In this document: piece after piece, positions 55,699 through 64,000 of the stretch
Numbering within the stretch: the first letter of the stretch is position 1
How the letters are laid out: every line of letters starts with the position of its first letter
Assembly (NCBI GenBank): GCA_029570205.1
Contig: JAKQSI010000050.1
Span: 1 to 64,000, forward strand
Origin: Candidatus Omnitrophota bacterium
GTDB taxonomy: Bacteria; Hinthialibacterota; Hinthialibacteria; Hinthialibacterales; JAKPRU01
Direction of reading: 5' to 3'
DNA length: 64,000 nt
The notes under the pieces: generated by a model
Seen by the model: only the letters and a program-made list of their open reading frames with translations
The model's database searches: none
Told to the model about the DNA's origin: nothing
Program-made: the position numbers and the translations under genes

Positions 55699-56742
55699 TC
55701 ACCTCTGTTCGGTTCCTGCAGGTTGGTTGATCGACTGCGGCTCGGAGAACGGGCTGCGCACTCCCGCTCCTTTCAGTTCCTGGAGATTCAGGAGTTTAAA
55801 GATATCCTGATCTGCGCCAAGGATGATTTTTTCTTTTCCGGGCAGGATTTCCTCCATGGTCTCGAGATACAGGCGGGTCTTGGTCACTTCTTTGGCCGCC
55901 TGGTATTCGCGCAAAATCCGGTCGAATTTCTCCACCTCTCCTTTGGCCTCAATGATCCGCTGCTCCTTTTTTGCCTCGGCGTCGTTGAGGGTTTTTGCGA
56001 CGGTTCCCTCGACCTTGGCCAGTTCGCTGTTCTTGTATCCCTCGGCTTCGTTGATATACCGCTCGAAGGACTGGCGTGCGTTCTCCACCTCTCGGAACGA
56101 ACCGGCAACGGCCGCCGGCGGAGACACATCCTGCAACTGAACAGCCACAATGGCTACACCAAGACCATAGAGATCGGCCAACTCCTGGAGTTTCTGGAAG
56201 ATTTCAGTCTCGATAGCCGCTTTATCGCGAGTGAGTGGCGCGTCGATTTCGTAATCCCCTACCACCTGACGTGTGGCGGCTTCCGCCAGATTCTTCAATG
56301 TCGAGTCCGGGTTGCGAACATCGAACCGGTATCGGAAAGCATCCGAGACCCGGTATTGCACCGCCAGCCCGATCAGCACGACGTTCTGATCGCCGGTCAG
56401 CATGACCTGTTCGCCGGGCACTTGCCGGGTCTCTGTGTGAAGATCCACCTGTGTCGATCGATACCCCAATTCGATGCGCTTGATCTCTGTGACCCGCTCC
56501 AACTCGACCGTCTCGATAGGCCACGGCCACCGGAAATGAATGCCCGGACCGGCGGATCGCACATACCGACCGAATCGAAGAACTAATCCCTGCTCCTCGG
56601 TTCCGACTGTAAACCACGGCCGACCGGAAACGATCACAATCAGAATCACGATCCCCAGGAGCGCATAGAGAAACCACTTCGCCCTTGGAGACCGGGTTCG
56701 CAGCACGATTGTGCCGTCTTTATCCGTGAACCAGTCTTTCAT
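55699..56742 (-). CDS. hflK: HflK, SPFH-domain protease modulator
   Basis: 347 residues: membrane span (about 22-40), then the SPFH domain with EEQGLVLRFGRYVRSAGPGI and RWPWPIETVELERV, both diagnostic of HflK, and a long helical segment (FERYINEAEGYKNSELAKVE) ending LYLETMEEILPGKEKIIL. Partner of HflC in the FtsH-regulating complex. Middle gene of a yicC-hflK-hflC operon, 12 bp after yicC. It lacks the glycine-rich N-terminus of proteobacterial HflK. Confidence 0.94.
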   Translation of the reverse strand: MKDWFTDKDGTIVLRTRSPRAKWFLYALLGIVILIVIVSGRPWFTVGTEEQGLVLRFGRYVRSAGPGIHFRWPWPIETVELERVTEIKRIELGYRSTQVDLHTETRQVPGEQVMLTGDQNVVLIGLAVQYRVSDAFRYRFDVRNPDSTLKNLAEAATRQVVGDYEIDAPLTRDKAAIETEIFQKLQELADLYGLGVAIVAVQLQDVSPPAAVAGSFREVENARQSFERYINEAEGYKNSELAKVEGTVAKTLNDAEAKKEQRIIEAKGEVEKFDRILREYQAAKEVTKTRLYLETMEEILPGKEKIILGADQDIFKLLNLQELKGAGVRSPFSEPQSINQPAGTEQR

Positions 56743-56754
56743 CTGTTACCTCAT

Positions 56755-57654
56755 CTACTCGACATTTTGAACCTGCTCACGCAAACGGTCAATCAGTCCC
56801 TTCAGATGCAGCACCCGTTCGACCACTTCAATCGATGAACTTTTTGCCCCCGCCGTATTCGCCTCGCGGAACATCTCCTGGCACAGGAAATCCATTCGTC
56901 GTCCGACCGCGGCGTAGTTCTCCGTATCGGCTGAATTCTCATCCAGGAGGGCATGAAACTGGCCGACATGACTCAAAAGACGCACACATTCCTCCTGAAT
57001 GTCGGACCGATCCGCGTAAAACGCGAGCTCCTGGATCATGCGGCTTTCATCCAGCTCGACCCGGTCCAGCCATTCCTTGATGCGGTCCGATATCTTCTGA
57101 CGGTATTCATTGAGGACCTGCTCCCGACAGCCCAGGATTTCACGGGTAAGCGTCTCGACCTGTTCAATTCCCTGCAGCAGTTCCTTTTCCAGGTTCGCGC
57201 CTTCGCGAATCTTCATCTCCATCAGCCCGGCAAGTCCCGTTTCCACTACGCCGTGCAACGTTTCCCAGGCATCATCCGCCGAGATCACCTGTTCATCAAT
57301 CTCAAAAACGCCCGGAAGGTTCAGGAGAAACTCCAGGTGTACCGTACCCAAGTCCGGCAATTGCTGTTGCAGCGAAGTGATGCAGTCCAGATATCGCAGG
57401 GCCAGGTCGGGATTCGCCTGCACGGCCATATCGCCGTTTCTCTGCGTATCCGCTTTCAGAAATATCTCGATTCGCCCACGGGAAATCCTCTTCTGCACGA
57501 GCTCCCGCACAGGAACCTCCAGCATGGAAAGGGAGCGGGAGGAGTGATAATGGATGTCGAATCCACGATGGTTCAGGGATTTGATTTCAAAATGATAATG
57601 GCTGGAGTTGATATCCTGGTGGACTCCGGCATACCCGGTCATACTTCGAATCAT
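56755..57654 (-). CDS. YicC family endoribonuclease
   Basis: 299 residues. N-terminal IRSMTGYAGV and EIKSLNHRGFDIHYHSSRSL are the YicC hallmarks; the C-terminal DUF1732 part has GRRMDFLCQEMFREANTAGAKS. YicC-type proteins have RNase activity involved in RNA turnover. ATG 57654 with AGGAGA upstream is chosen; the longer frame from 57711 is made from repeat sequence. It heads the yicC-hflK-hflC run. The 28-bp repeat array begins 59 bp upstream. Confidence 0.94.
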   Translation of the reverse strand: MIRSMTGYAGVHQDINSSHYHFEIKSLNHRGFDIHYHSSRSLSMLEVPVRELVQKRISRGRIEIFLKADTQRNGDMAVQANPDLALRYLDCITSLQQQLPDLGTVHLEFLLNLPGVFEIDEQVISADDAWETLHGVVETGLAGLMEMKIREGANLEKELLQGIEQVETLTREILGCREQVLNEYRQKISDRIKEWLDRVELDESRMIQELAFYADRSDIQEECVRLLSHVGQFHALLDENSADTENYAAVGRRMDFLCQEMFREANTAGAKSSSIEVVERVLHLKGLIDRLREQVQNVE

Positions 57655-57712
57655 ATCGTTTCTGTCTCCTAATAAAACTCGCCCATCGACAGGCAGGGAC
57701 GCCTGTCCCACC

Positions 57713-58045
57713 AGTAGGCCAGGCGTCTCTGCCTGGCGCCAGTAGGCCAGGCGTCTCTGCCTGGCGCCAGTAGGTCAGGCGTCTCTGCCTGGCCCCAGTA
57801 GGCCAGGCGTCTCTGCCTGGCCCCAGTAGGCCAGGCGTCTCTGCCTGACACCAGTAGGCCAGGCGTCTCTGCCTGGCCCCAGTAGGCCAGGCGTCTCTGC
57901 CTGGCCCCAGCAGGCCAGGCGTCTCTGCCTGACGCCAGTAGGTCAGGCGTCTCTGCCTGACACCAGTAGGCCAGGCGTCTCTGCCTGACACCAGCAGGCC
58001 AGGCGTCTCTGCCTGGCGCCAGCAGGCCAGGCGTCTCTGCCTGGC
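57713..58045. repeat. Tandem array of twelve 28-bp hairpin units
   Basis: Twelve units with an exact 28-bp period start at 57713, 57741, 57769, 57797, 57825, 57853, 57881, 57909, 57937, 57965, 57993 and 58021 (the last 25 bp). The core is GCCAGGCGTCTCTGCCTGGC, a 7-bp inverted repeat around GTCTCT, joined by short CCAGTA-type linkers. Some units use GTCAGGC or GCCTGAC arms; unit 9 has both, so its stem stays paired. A lone relative lies just outside (57688-57707). It fills the gap between divergent yicC and mtnP. The 28-bp unit makes long open frames with an 84-bp period, which are artefacts. Confidence 0.93.
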
Positions 58046-58199
58046 AAAAAAGGTGAGAAGAGGCGCTTTCTTTGTCAAATCACCGGCGCCGCCGGTCTGC
58101 CGTTACGGATGAGAATACCTTGACGGACAAAGTAGCGTAGCATATTTTTGATTTTTCGCCATTGCCCGGCAGATTTTACAGAAAGGTGGATCGGATTGC

Positions 58200-59057
58200 A
58201 TGACAGCGAGAATCGGCGTAATCGGTGGTTCGGGAGTGTATGATTTCGAGGGCGTGGAGTACCGGGAGGAAGTTTGTCCCGACACGCCTTATGGAAAGCC
58301 TTCGGATTCCATCCGGCTCGGGACCTGCGGGGGAAGAGAACTGGCCTTTTTGCCGCGTCACGGACGAACCCATCGGCTCAATCCAAGCAATGTGCCTTAC
58401 GCGGCGAATATCTACGCTCTGAAAACGCTGGGGGTGGAATGGATCATCGCGCTGAACGCCGTCGGCAGCCTGCGAATGGAGATGGCCCCGCTGCACCTGG
58501 TAATCCCGGACCAGTTAATCGACCGGACGCGGAGCCGGGTCAATACTTTGTTCGATCCAATCGCCGTGCATGTGGGATTTGCCGACCCGTTCTGCAATTC
58601 GCTTCGGCAGGTGTTGATCCGCGCGGCGAAAGAGTGCGACCTGACTGTGCATGAGAAAGGAACATACATCTGCATGGAGGGGCCGCTGTTCTCCACCAGG
58701 GCGGAATCGCATCTTTATCGCAGTTGGGGTGCGCACCTGATCGGCATGACCGCGCTGCCGGAAGCGAAACTCGCGCGCGAGGCGGAAATCTGTTACGCAA
58801 TCATCGCTTCGGTGACCGATTATGATTGCTGGCATGAAGAAGAGGAAACCGTGGATATCCAAATGGTGATTCGTAACCTGCTCAAAAATGCGGAGAATGT
58901 GAAGAAAGTGGTTCTGAAAGCGATCCCTTATATTCCTCAATCGCGGGATGGCGACCCGTGCGCATCCGCTCTCGCTACAGCAGTAATCTCAAAACCTCAA
59001 GATTTTCCGCCCGATAAACGAGAAGCCTTTGAATTTCTCACAAAGAAATATCTGTAA
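58200..59057 (+). CDS. mtnP: S-methyl-5'-thioadenosine phosphorylase (MTAP)
   Basis: 285-residue purine nucleoside phosphorylase-family enzyme that splits methylthioadenosine into adenine and methylthioribose 1-phosphate (methionine salvage, polyamine by-product recycling). Motifs are IGVIGGSGVYDF, PRHGRTHRLNPSNVPYAANI, MEGPLFSTRAES, GMTALPEAKLAREAEICYA and TDYDCW, the last typical of MTA-specific enzymes. The 28-bp palindrome array ends 155 bp upstream, so its promoter lies between the array and the start. No mtnA or other salvage gene is adjacent. Confidence 0.95.
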   Translation: MTARIGVIGGSGVYDFEGVEYREEVCPDTPYGKPSDSIRLGTCGGRELAFLPRHGRTHRLNPSNVPYAANIYALKTLGVEWIIALNAVGSLRMEMAPLHLVIPDQLIDRTRSRVNTLFDPIAVHVGFADPFCNSLRQVLIRAAKECDLTVHEKGTYICMEGPLFSTRAESHLYRSWGAHLIGMTALPEAKLAREAEICYAIIASVTDYDCWHEEEETVDIQMVIRNLLKNAENVKKVVLKAIPYIPQSRDGDPCASALATAVISKPQDFPPDKREAFEFLTKKYL

Positions 59058-59061
59058 ATAC

Positions 59062-59122
59062 ATGGCACAGGGGTCTCACAGGGGGGTAAGCAGAAGGGTG
59101 GCACAGGGGTCTCACCTGTTGA
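59062..59122. repeat. Two copies of a GGCACAGGGGTCTCAC repeat
   Basis: GGCACAGGGGTCTCAC appears at about 59063-59078 and again at about 59100-59115, in the gap between mtnP and the acyl-CoA synthetase gene. It is a further family of short dispersed repeats; CACAGGCAGGAAGCCTGTG near 13089 is similar in style. Confidence 0.6.
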
Positions 59123-59229
59123 CCGGCGTATCTACCTTGCAGCTCTTTCATAACCTGCCTATATTTCCCTCCTTACAATTTTGAGGGGTGAGACTTAAAC
59201 TCAAAATTGCCGTGAGGCTGCCGAAGAAA

Positions 59230-60729
59230 ATGAATCTGTATAAGGCTTTTCTGGATTCCGTTGACCGCCATGCGGGGTGTTGCGCCCTGCTGTGGGAGGA
59301 CCGAAGCATGACCTTTGCCGAGCTCTTCGCGCAGGTCCAGCGCGCGGTGAACTGCCTGGCGCAGCATGAGCGCAACGACCCGCCGCATATCGGCCTTCTG
59401 GCGCCGAACACCCCCCATTTTGTAGCAGGTCTGTATGCGATTCTCGGTTCCGGGAATGTGGCGCTGCCCTGGAATCCCCTCATGAAATCGGATGACATCG
59501 CGTTTCTCTCCAAACACGCCGGTTCAAGGCTCCTGCTGTACGATCCTGCGCTGAAAAGCATCGCGGAGGCGGTGCAGGCAAAGTCCGAAGACGGATTCGA
59601 GATCCTTTCCGTTGCCGAGGCGGTCGAGAAAGGCGCCTCGCTTCCGAATGCGCAATGCGACCTGCCGGATGAGGACACAACCTCGATGATCCTCTATACC
59701 TCCGGCACAACCGGCGATCCGAAAGGGGTCATGCTCAGCCATAGGAACCTGTACAGCAATTATGTCTCTTATGTCGAGGTCTTCAACTTCAACAAAGAGC
59801 ACCGATTCCTGACCGCTCTGCCGCTGTTTCATTCCTATGGGATGACAACCAACCTGTTCGGGGCGCTTCTGTCCGGGGCCTCGATGCGTTTGTTTGTCCA
59901 GTTTGATCCCCATGCCCTGTTGCGCTCGATCACCACGGAAAAGAACCTGGTGCTGACCGCTGTGCCGCCGATGTTTCATTTCCTGGCGCGACGTGCCCCG
60001 GAGGGTATCGCGAACAACCATGGCTTGGCGATCAGTGTCTCCGGAGGTGGTCCCCTGCCGGTGGAGGTGAACCTCCTGTACTCGAAAAAATTCGGTGTGG
60101 AACTCCTGGAGGGTTACGGGTTGACCGAGACCTCCCCGGTCATCGCGGTCAACCGCATGGGCCAGAATCGAATTGGCACAATTGGCCACCCCTTGCCGGG
60201 TGTTGAGGTGACTATCCGAGATCAATCCGGCAAAGATTTGCCGGCCAACGAGGTGGGCGAACTGAATGTCCGTGGCGAGCTGGTGATGCAGGGCTATTAT
60301 CGCGCGCCGGAACTGACCCGAAATGTGTTCTGGAAGGATGGCTGGTTCCGCACCGGGGATCTCTCGACCATTGATGAGGACGGGTACATCCGGATCGTCG
60401 GGCGGCTCAAAGATATGATTGTCGATTCCGGTGAGAACATTTATCCGCGTGAAATCGAGGAATTGCTGACCTGTTGTCCGGGCGTGCTGGAGGTGGCGAT
60501 CGTGGGCCATCCTCACCGTGTGCGCAGTGAGGTCCCCCATGCGTTTGTTGTGCTTGATCCCGATGCGCCACGGCCCCTGACCGAAATGGAAATTCGTACC
60601 TTCGCCCGCAACCACCTGGCGAAATACAAAATCCCCGAACTGTTCACGTTCCGCACCCAGCTCCCTAAAACCGCCACCAACAAGGTCCGCAAGGAAGTTC
60701 TGCGCCAAGAGCTGGAGATGCTGGGGTAG
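59230..60729 (+). CDS. Acyl-CoA synthetase (AMP-forming)
   Basis: 499-residue adenylate-forming enzyme that activates a carboxylic acid, probably a medium- or long-chain fatty acid, to its CoA ester. P-loop MILYTSGTTGDPKGVMLSH, then EGYGLTETSP, GWFRTGDLSTIDEDGYI, GRLKDMIVDSGENIYPREIE, and the C-terminal catalytic lysine region KTATNKVRKEVL. ATG 59230 (MNLYKAFLD) is preferred over GTG 59188, whose 14 extra residues are basic and unconserved. Substrate length cannot be told from motifs. Monocistronic. Confidence 0.92.
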   Translation: MNLYKAFLDSVDRHAGCCALLWEDRSMTFAELFAQVQRAVNCLAQHERNDPPHIGLLAPNTPHFVAGLYAILGSGNVALPWNPLMKSDDIAFLSKHAGSRLLLYDPALKSIAEAVQAKSEDGFEILSVAEAVEKGASLPNAQCDLPDEDTTSMILYTSGTTGDPKGVMLSHRNLYSNYVSYVEVFNFNKEHRFLTALPLFHSYGMTTNLFGALLSGASMRLFVQFDPHALLRSITTEKNLVLTAVPPMFHFLARRAPEGIANNHGLAISVSGGGPLPVEVNLLYSKKFGVELLEGYGLTETSPVIAVNRMGQNRIGTIGHPLPGVEVTIRDQSGKDLPANEVGELNVRGELVMQGYYRAPELTRNVFWKDGWFRTGDLSTIDEDGYIRIVGRLKDMIVDSGENIYPREIEELLTCCPGVLEVAIVGHPHRVRSEVPHAFVVLDPDAPRPLTEMEIRTFARNHLAKYKIPELFTFRTQLPKTATNKVRKEVLRQELEMLG

Positions 60730-60760
60730 CCCCGTATCGCCCAACCATCCCGCTCCCCTC

Positions 60761-60844
60761 ATTCCGGCGGATGCCGGAATCCGACAGGCAGAGACACGTG
60801 TCCTGCCGAACCAAGCCAATTTGACAGGCAGGGACGCCTGTCCT
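60761..60844. repeat. Mixed dispersed repeats between convergent genes
   Basis: ATTCCGGCGGATGCCGGAAT (60761-60780), a GACAGGCAGAGACACGTGTC-like copy (60783-60802) and GACAGGCAGGGACGCCTGTC (60823-60842). The latter two are single units of the palindrome family that forms the tandem arrays at 14026 and 57713. They separate the ends of the acyl-CoA synthetase gene and recA. Confidence 0.75.
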
Positions 60845-60981
60845 ACTCAGATTCTCCCACTCGCCGGTGTAAGAGCAATTCATGAATTGCCCTTACGGCC
60901 GTCGTCATGGCGCATACCGGAGCCCAAGGGCGCACAGCCGTGCGCCGCTGCAATCCGTAATCCCCAACCCGCAGTCCGCAA

Positions 60982-62016
60982 TCACTCCTCCTCTTCGGGC
61001 ATTTCGCGGCTGGTTACGGCGGTCACGCTGAGGGATTCGCGGAGCTTGGCGGCAATTTCGTCGGCGATCTGGGGATTCTCTTTCAGAAAGGCCTTCGAGT
61101 TCTCCCGCCCCTGGCCGATCCGCATGTCGCCGTAGGTATACCACGCCCCGCTTCTCGCCAGGATCTTGCTCTCCACACCCAGATCCACCAACTCCCCCAT
61201 TCGTGAAATTCCCTCGCCGTAAACGATATCGAACTCGACCTCCTTGAACGGCGGAGAAACTTTATTTTTCACCACACGCACGCGTGTGCGGTTTCCGACG
61301 GATTCGCCCTTCTCTTTCACCGTGCCGACCCGGCGGATATCGAGCCGTACCGAGGAATAGAATTTCAGCGCGCGGCCGCCGGTAGTGGTTTCGGGATTGC
61401 CGAACATGACACCGATTTTCTCACGAATCTGGTTGATAAAAACGGCGCAGGTCATGGATTTCGACAGAACTCCAGTCAGTTTGCGCAGCGCCTTTGACAT
61501 GAGGCGAGCCTGCACGCCCACGGAGGAATCGCTCATCTCGCCCTCGATCTCCGATCGGGGAACAAGTGCCGCCACTGAGTCGATTACAATCACATCCAGC
61601 GCACCGCTTCGGACCAGCATCTCCACAATGTCCAGCGCCTGCTCGCCGGTATCCGGCTGACTCACCAGGAGCTCGTCGATGTTAATCCCCAGTTTCCCCG
61701 CGTATTCAACATCGATCGCGTGTTCCGCGTCAATGAACGCCGCCGCGCCACCGAGTTTCTGCGCCTCGGCGATAATATGCTGCGCCAGGGTGGTCTTGCC
61801 GGACGATTCCGGTCCGAAGATTTCGATAACACGCCCCCGTGGAACGCCGCCGACTCCCAAAGCGCAGTCCAGGGCAATTGATCCCGTCGGTATCACCGGG
61901 ATTTTCCCGCGCGGCGCTTCTCCCATCTTCATGATGGAGCCTTTGCCGAACTGTTTCTCAATTTGCGAGATTGCACTATCGATGGCCCGTTGTTTCTCTT
62001 TACCTGTGAGTGTCAT
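60982..62016 (-). CDS. recA: Recombinase RecA
   Basis: 344-residue ATP-dependent strand-exchange protein for homologous recombination and the SOS response. Walker [10 protein letters not shown] (69-77), [37 protein letters not shown] (Walker B and loop 1 start), [25 protein letters not shown] (loop 2) and the [11 protein letters not shown] stretch are all standard. The acidic tail (SREMPEEEE) is present. ATG 62016 with GAGGGG upstream is preferred to 62049. A good promoter lies at 62066-62094. I found no clear LexA operator. Confidence 0.98.
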   Translation of the reverse strand: MTLTGKEKQRAIDSAISQIEKQFGKGSIMKMGEAPRGKIPVIPTGSIALDCALGVGGVPRGRVIEIFGPESSGKTTLAQHIIAEAQKLGGAAAFIDAEHAIDVEYAGKLGINIDELLVSQPDTGEQALDIVEMLVRSGALDVIVIDSVAALVPRSEIEGEMSDSSVGVQARLMSKALRKLTGVLSKSMTCAVFINQIREKIGVMFGNPETTTGGRALKFYSSVRLDIRRVGTVKEKGESVGNRTRVRVVKNKVSPPFKEVEFDIVYGEGISRMGELVDLGVESKILARSGAWYTYGDMRIGQGRENSKAFLKENPQIADEIAAKLRESLSVTAVTSREMPEEEE

Positions 62017-62065
62017 GGGTCCCCTCGTGTTCCGGCGGGTTGCCGCCAAATTTAAATTTCACGCG

Positions 62066-62094
62066 ATCATAAACATTTGAGCAATAAACGTCAA
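62066..62094 (-). promoter_or_regulatory. Predicted recA promoter
   Basis: On the minus strand, TTGACG (62094-62089) and TATGAT (62071-62066) are separated by exactly 17 bp, a strong sigma-70-type promoter. Transcription would start about 60 bp... of which roughly 40-45 bp lie upstream of the recA ATG at 62016. It is back-to-back with the promoter at 62156-62184. Confidence 0.7.
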
Positions 62095-62155
62095 GCCCCC
62101 GCGAGCGCCCGATTTGACAAAAATGACAGGTTATGCTGAATTTCGAACAGGGGGG

Positions 62156-62184
62156 TTGCAATATCTTCACAGTCATGCTATAAG
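62156..62184 (+). promoter_or_regulatory. Predicted promoter of a small + strand transcript
   Basis: TTGCAA (62156-62161) and TATAAG (62179-62184) with a 17-bp spacer. A transcript starting near 62191 would run through a 130-nt leader and a 49-codon ORF to the terminator at 62473-62509. The leader contains GGCCAAAGGCC, a small hairpin. Confidence 0.65.
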
Positions 62185-62320
62185 TCCGGGCGTATCCGGG
62201 GATTCTTGTTCTCCTTTGTTGGCCAAAGGCCTTCCTTGAGATTGTGCAGTCAAAACAAGTGTTTTATATGGGTACAAGCGGGATGGTGGGAAATACGGAC
62301 AAAGCAGGCAGGTAAGATAG

Positions 62321-62470
62321 ATGCGTAAGTTTTTCTCCTTCATCTTTTCCTTGTTTGTTCGCCGCCGTCAGAAACACAGGTATGTCTTGCCCAAGCGGAA
62401 TAAGCCTGGCGGGTGGGAATTGCCGGTCTCTTCACGCGAGCGACGCATTTACTCCCCGCTTGAGCGCTGA
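62321..62470 (+). CDS. Small basic protein, 49 aa, between recA and dnaA
   Basis: ATG 62321 opens a 49-codon frame starting MRKFFSFIFSLFVRRRQKHR, with a short hydrophobic N-terminus and a very basic remainder ending at 62470, three bases before a strong terminator. A promoter with a 17-bp spacer lies upstream. The ribosome-binding site is only moderate (AGGTAAG). It is not ribosomal protein L34, the basic protein usually near dnaA. It may be a small membrane-binding peptide, or the transcript may be a non-coding RNA. Confidence 0.5.
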   Translation: MRKFFSFIFSLFVRRRQKHRYVLPKRNKPGGWELPVSSRERRIYSPLER

Positions 62471-62472
62471 AA

Positions 62473-62509
62473 CAGGCGACTCCCTTTTGGAAAGTCGCCT
62501 GCTGTTTTT
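62473..62509 (+). terminator. Strong intrinsic terminator
   Basis: CAGGCGACT (62473-62481) pairs perfectly with AGTCGCCTG (62493-62501), and CTGTTTTT follows. It ends the small + strand transcript and may also serve dnaA, which ends at 62570 on the other strand. Confidence 0.88.
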
Positions 62510-62569
62510 GACGATGGGTGATCGAATCCGACAGTTTCCTGTCAGGGTGTATGTTTTGTCTGTCCTTTT

Positions 62570-63949
62570 TTATTGGAACGCATCCAGAAATCCCTGAATA
62601 AACGCTTTGAATTCCGGCTCTTCCTTCATCTGCTTTTCGACTTTCCGGCAAGCAAATAAGACGGTTGTATGATCCTTGTTGCCGAAAAACACGCCGATTT
62701 CCGGCAGGGAGTGCGTAGTCAACACCCGTGACAGGTACATAGCGATCTGACGGGGGACGACAATCGACTGGGACCGACTGCGACCTCGAATGTCGGATGC
62801 CTTTACCCGGAAGTGCTCGGCCACGTGTTTTTGGATTTTGTCGATGGAGATTTCGCGATCCTGCCGGTTATAGAGGTCTCCGAGAATCTGCCGCGCAATT
62901 TCCGGCGTAATTTTCGTGCCGCTGAACTTGGCGTGCGCGCCGAGGCGAATCAGGGCGGATTCCAGTTCACGAATCGAACTGGTGATTGCGCCGGCCACAA
63001 ATTCCAGGACTTCCCCCGGCAACTGGATATTCTCTTTTTCGGCTTTCCGGCTCAGAATGGCCAGGCGGGTCTCAAAGTCCGGTGAGGATATCTCCGTAAT
63101 CAGACCCCACTCGAACCGGGAGCGAAGACGCTCTTCCAGTTTCTGAATCTCTCTGGGCGGTTTGTCGCTGGAAATGACAATCTGCTTGTGATTGTTATGC
63201 AGCTCGTTGAACGTGTGGAAAAACTCTTCCTGGGTTCCCTCTTTACCCGCCAGAAAATGGATGTCGTCGATCAGTAGAACATCCAGTCCGCGAAAACGGG
63301 TCTGGAACTGGAATCGCTCGTTTCGCTTGATGGACTCGACATACTCCGTGAGAAAACGGTTGGCTGAAATGTAAATAAAACGCAGATTCGGGTGATACTC
63401 TGCCACATAGTGCCCGATGGCCTGCATGAGGTGGGTTTTTCCAAGACCCACCCCGCCATAGATGAACAGCGGATTGTAAGAATCCGACGGTGCGCGTGCG
63501 ACCGAAAGAGCGGCGGCATGAGCCATCTTGTTGTCCATCCCGACCACGAAGTTCTCAAACCGATAGTTCGAGTGCAGTACTTGGTAAGACGAGATCGGAG
63601 GAAGTTCCTCACTCTCTTCCGAGCCATTGCCCGATACCGGTGGGGCATCCACAGGTTCCGGAATCGGAGGTTTGTGATTCTCCACCGCAATCAACTCCAC
63701 ATGAATGTCCCGCCCCAGAACTTTCCCGAAAGCGAGATGCAACAGGGGACCATACGACAGCTCGATCCAGCCTTTCCGAAAACTGCCCGGTACCTCTAAT
63801 TGCACCGTCTCCACGTTGCACCCCACCATGCGAACTCCCTCAAACCAAGTGTCGAATTCATCCGGTAAAAGCTGCTTCGACAGAATATGACAGACTTGCT
63901 CCCAGGTATCCCCGGGCATTTCTCTTGTGACAACTGAAATTTGTCTCAT
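62570..63949 (-). CDS. dnaA: Chromosomal replication initiator DnaA
   Basis: 459 residues. Domain I (TWEQVCHILSKQLLPDEFDTWF), a short linker, the AAA+ domain III with Walker A IYGGVGLGKTHLMQAIGHY, Walker B LLIDDIHFLAGKEGTQEEFF and sensor residues, and domain IV with the signature GNKDHTTVLFACRKVEKQ for DnaA-box binding. ATG 63949 (MRQISVVTREM) has GGGAG 8 nt upstream; ATG 63919 is a weaker alternative. I found no cluster of DnaA boxes in the 550 bp downstream, and upstream sequence is cut off by the window edge. Confidence 0.97.
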   Translation of the reverse strand: MRQISVVTREMPGDTWEQVCHILSKQLLPDEFDTWFEGVRMVGCNVETVQLEVPGSFRKGWIELSYGPLLHLAFGKVLGRDIHVELIAVENHKPPIPEPVDAPPVSGNGSEESEELPPISSYQVLHSNYRFENFVVGMDNKMAHAAALSVARAPSDSYNPLFIYGGVGLGKTHLMQAIGHYVAEYHPNLRFIYISANRFLTEYVESIKRNERFQFQTRFRGLDVLLIDDIHFLAGKEGTQEEFFHTFNELHNNHKQIVISSDKPPREIQKLEERLRSRFEWGLITEISSPDFETRLAILSRKAEKENIQLPGEVLEFVAGAITSSIRELESALIRLGAHAKFSGTKITPEIARQILGDLYNRQDREISIDKIQKHVAEHFRVKASDIRGRSRSQSIVVPRQIAMYLSRVLTTHSLPEIGVFFGNKDHTTVLFACRKVEKQMKEEPEFKAFIQGFLDAFQ

Positions 63950-64000
63950 TCCGGTTTCTCTCCCGCCGCGCAATAAAGCCTTCTTGCCCGATCTCACACT

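Noticed and set aside
57713-58045. CRISPR array
   Set aside because: Units are contiguous near-identical palindromes with linkers of only a few bases; there are no unique spacers and no cas genes.
57587-58078. Long minus-strand open frame through the repeats, as a repeat protein
   Set aside because: The 28-bp period in three phases generates an open frame by itself; no start site, and the peptide is a translation of the palindromes. The same holds for frames through 14026-14250.
62017-62200. LexA/SOS operator upstream of recA
   Set aside because: GAACAGGGGGGTTG near 62145 superficially resembles a GAAC-N4-GTTC box, but the spacing and last half do not fit, and it lies upstream of the predicted promoter.
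62185-62470. RNase P RNA, tmRNA or 6S RNA between recA and dnaA
   Set aside because: A short AAGTCCGGGC match to RNase P is isolated; other conserved parts of these RNAs are absent.
62017-62569. Replication origin next to dnaA
   Set aside because: No cluster of TTATCCACA boxes is present. The two exact matches I noticed (about 52757 and 55338) are isolated and inside coding regions.

Overview
The window is a gene-dense stretch of a GC-rich bacterial chromosome. An outer membrane is indicated by a Wza-like export channel (35.3-36.4 kb) and a YaiO-like beta-barrel (51.2-52.5 kb), so the organism is almost certainly diderm. Several features point to an uncultured or poorly sampled lineage: separate coaB and coaC genes, a carB split into two genes, a DUF6807 (PmoA-like) protein, an orphan uroporphyrinogen-decarboxylase-like protein, and intergenic regions packed with short palindromic repeats. 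I cannot assign a phylum from the sequence alone. I saw no rRNA, tRNA or CRISPR locus.

Layout. 0-2 kb: a repeat-rich start, then coaB, coaC and yajC. 2-9.5 kb: a small hypothetical gene, a secreted DUF4139-like protein, a membrane-anchored transglutaminase-like protein with a YbhN-like membrane protein, nusB and the UROD-like gene. 9.5-13 kb: an ornithine-cyclodeaminase remnant and the membrane-microdomain genes nfeD, short nfeD and floA. 13-19 kb: hisF, a 33-bp repeat array, a bifunctional rel gene preceded by a possible leader ORF, then ribH and ribBA. 19-28 kb: DUF6807, proC, the two halves of carB, a YfcE-type phosphoesterase, a macro-domain protein and hypotheticals. 28-37 kb: ligA and a minus-strand envelope or exopolysaccharide group (STAS/zinc-ribbon/PilZ, Wza-like, Wzc-like kinase, VanZ-like, TPR). 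37.7-43.3 kb: a large pentapeptide-like protein and argH translationally coupled to a Wzt-like ABC ATPase.

The most system-like region is 43.5-52.5 kb. Nine same-strand genes, four of whose junctions are ATGA overlaps, run receiver, HPt, receiver, PAS histidine kinase, HPt-REC-(degenerate GGDEF)-REC, receiver, HEAT-repeat membrane protein, processive family-2 glycosyltransferase and TPR/YaiO outer-membrane protein. It reads as a phosphorelay built into a polysaccharide synthesis and export module related to E. coli yaiP/yaiO. A convergent orphan receiver protein with a large unrecognised C-terminal region lies next to it.

54-64 kb holds housekeeping genes (hflC, hflK, yicC, mtnP, an acyl-CoA synthetase, recA, dnaA), a 12-unit 28-bp palindromic array, and a small + strand transcription unit with its own promoter and terminator between recA and dnaA. 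The observations most worth following are the coaB 5' end (no standard start codon upstream of the conserved domain, but an A AAA AAC slippery heptamer just after an out-of-frame ATG), the Cys-to-Ser change at the catalytic position of CoaC, the phosphorelay/polysaccharide cluster and the palindromic arrays.
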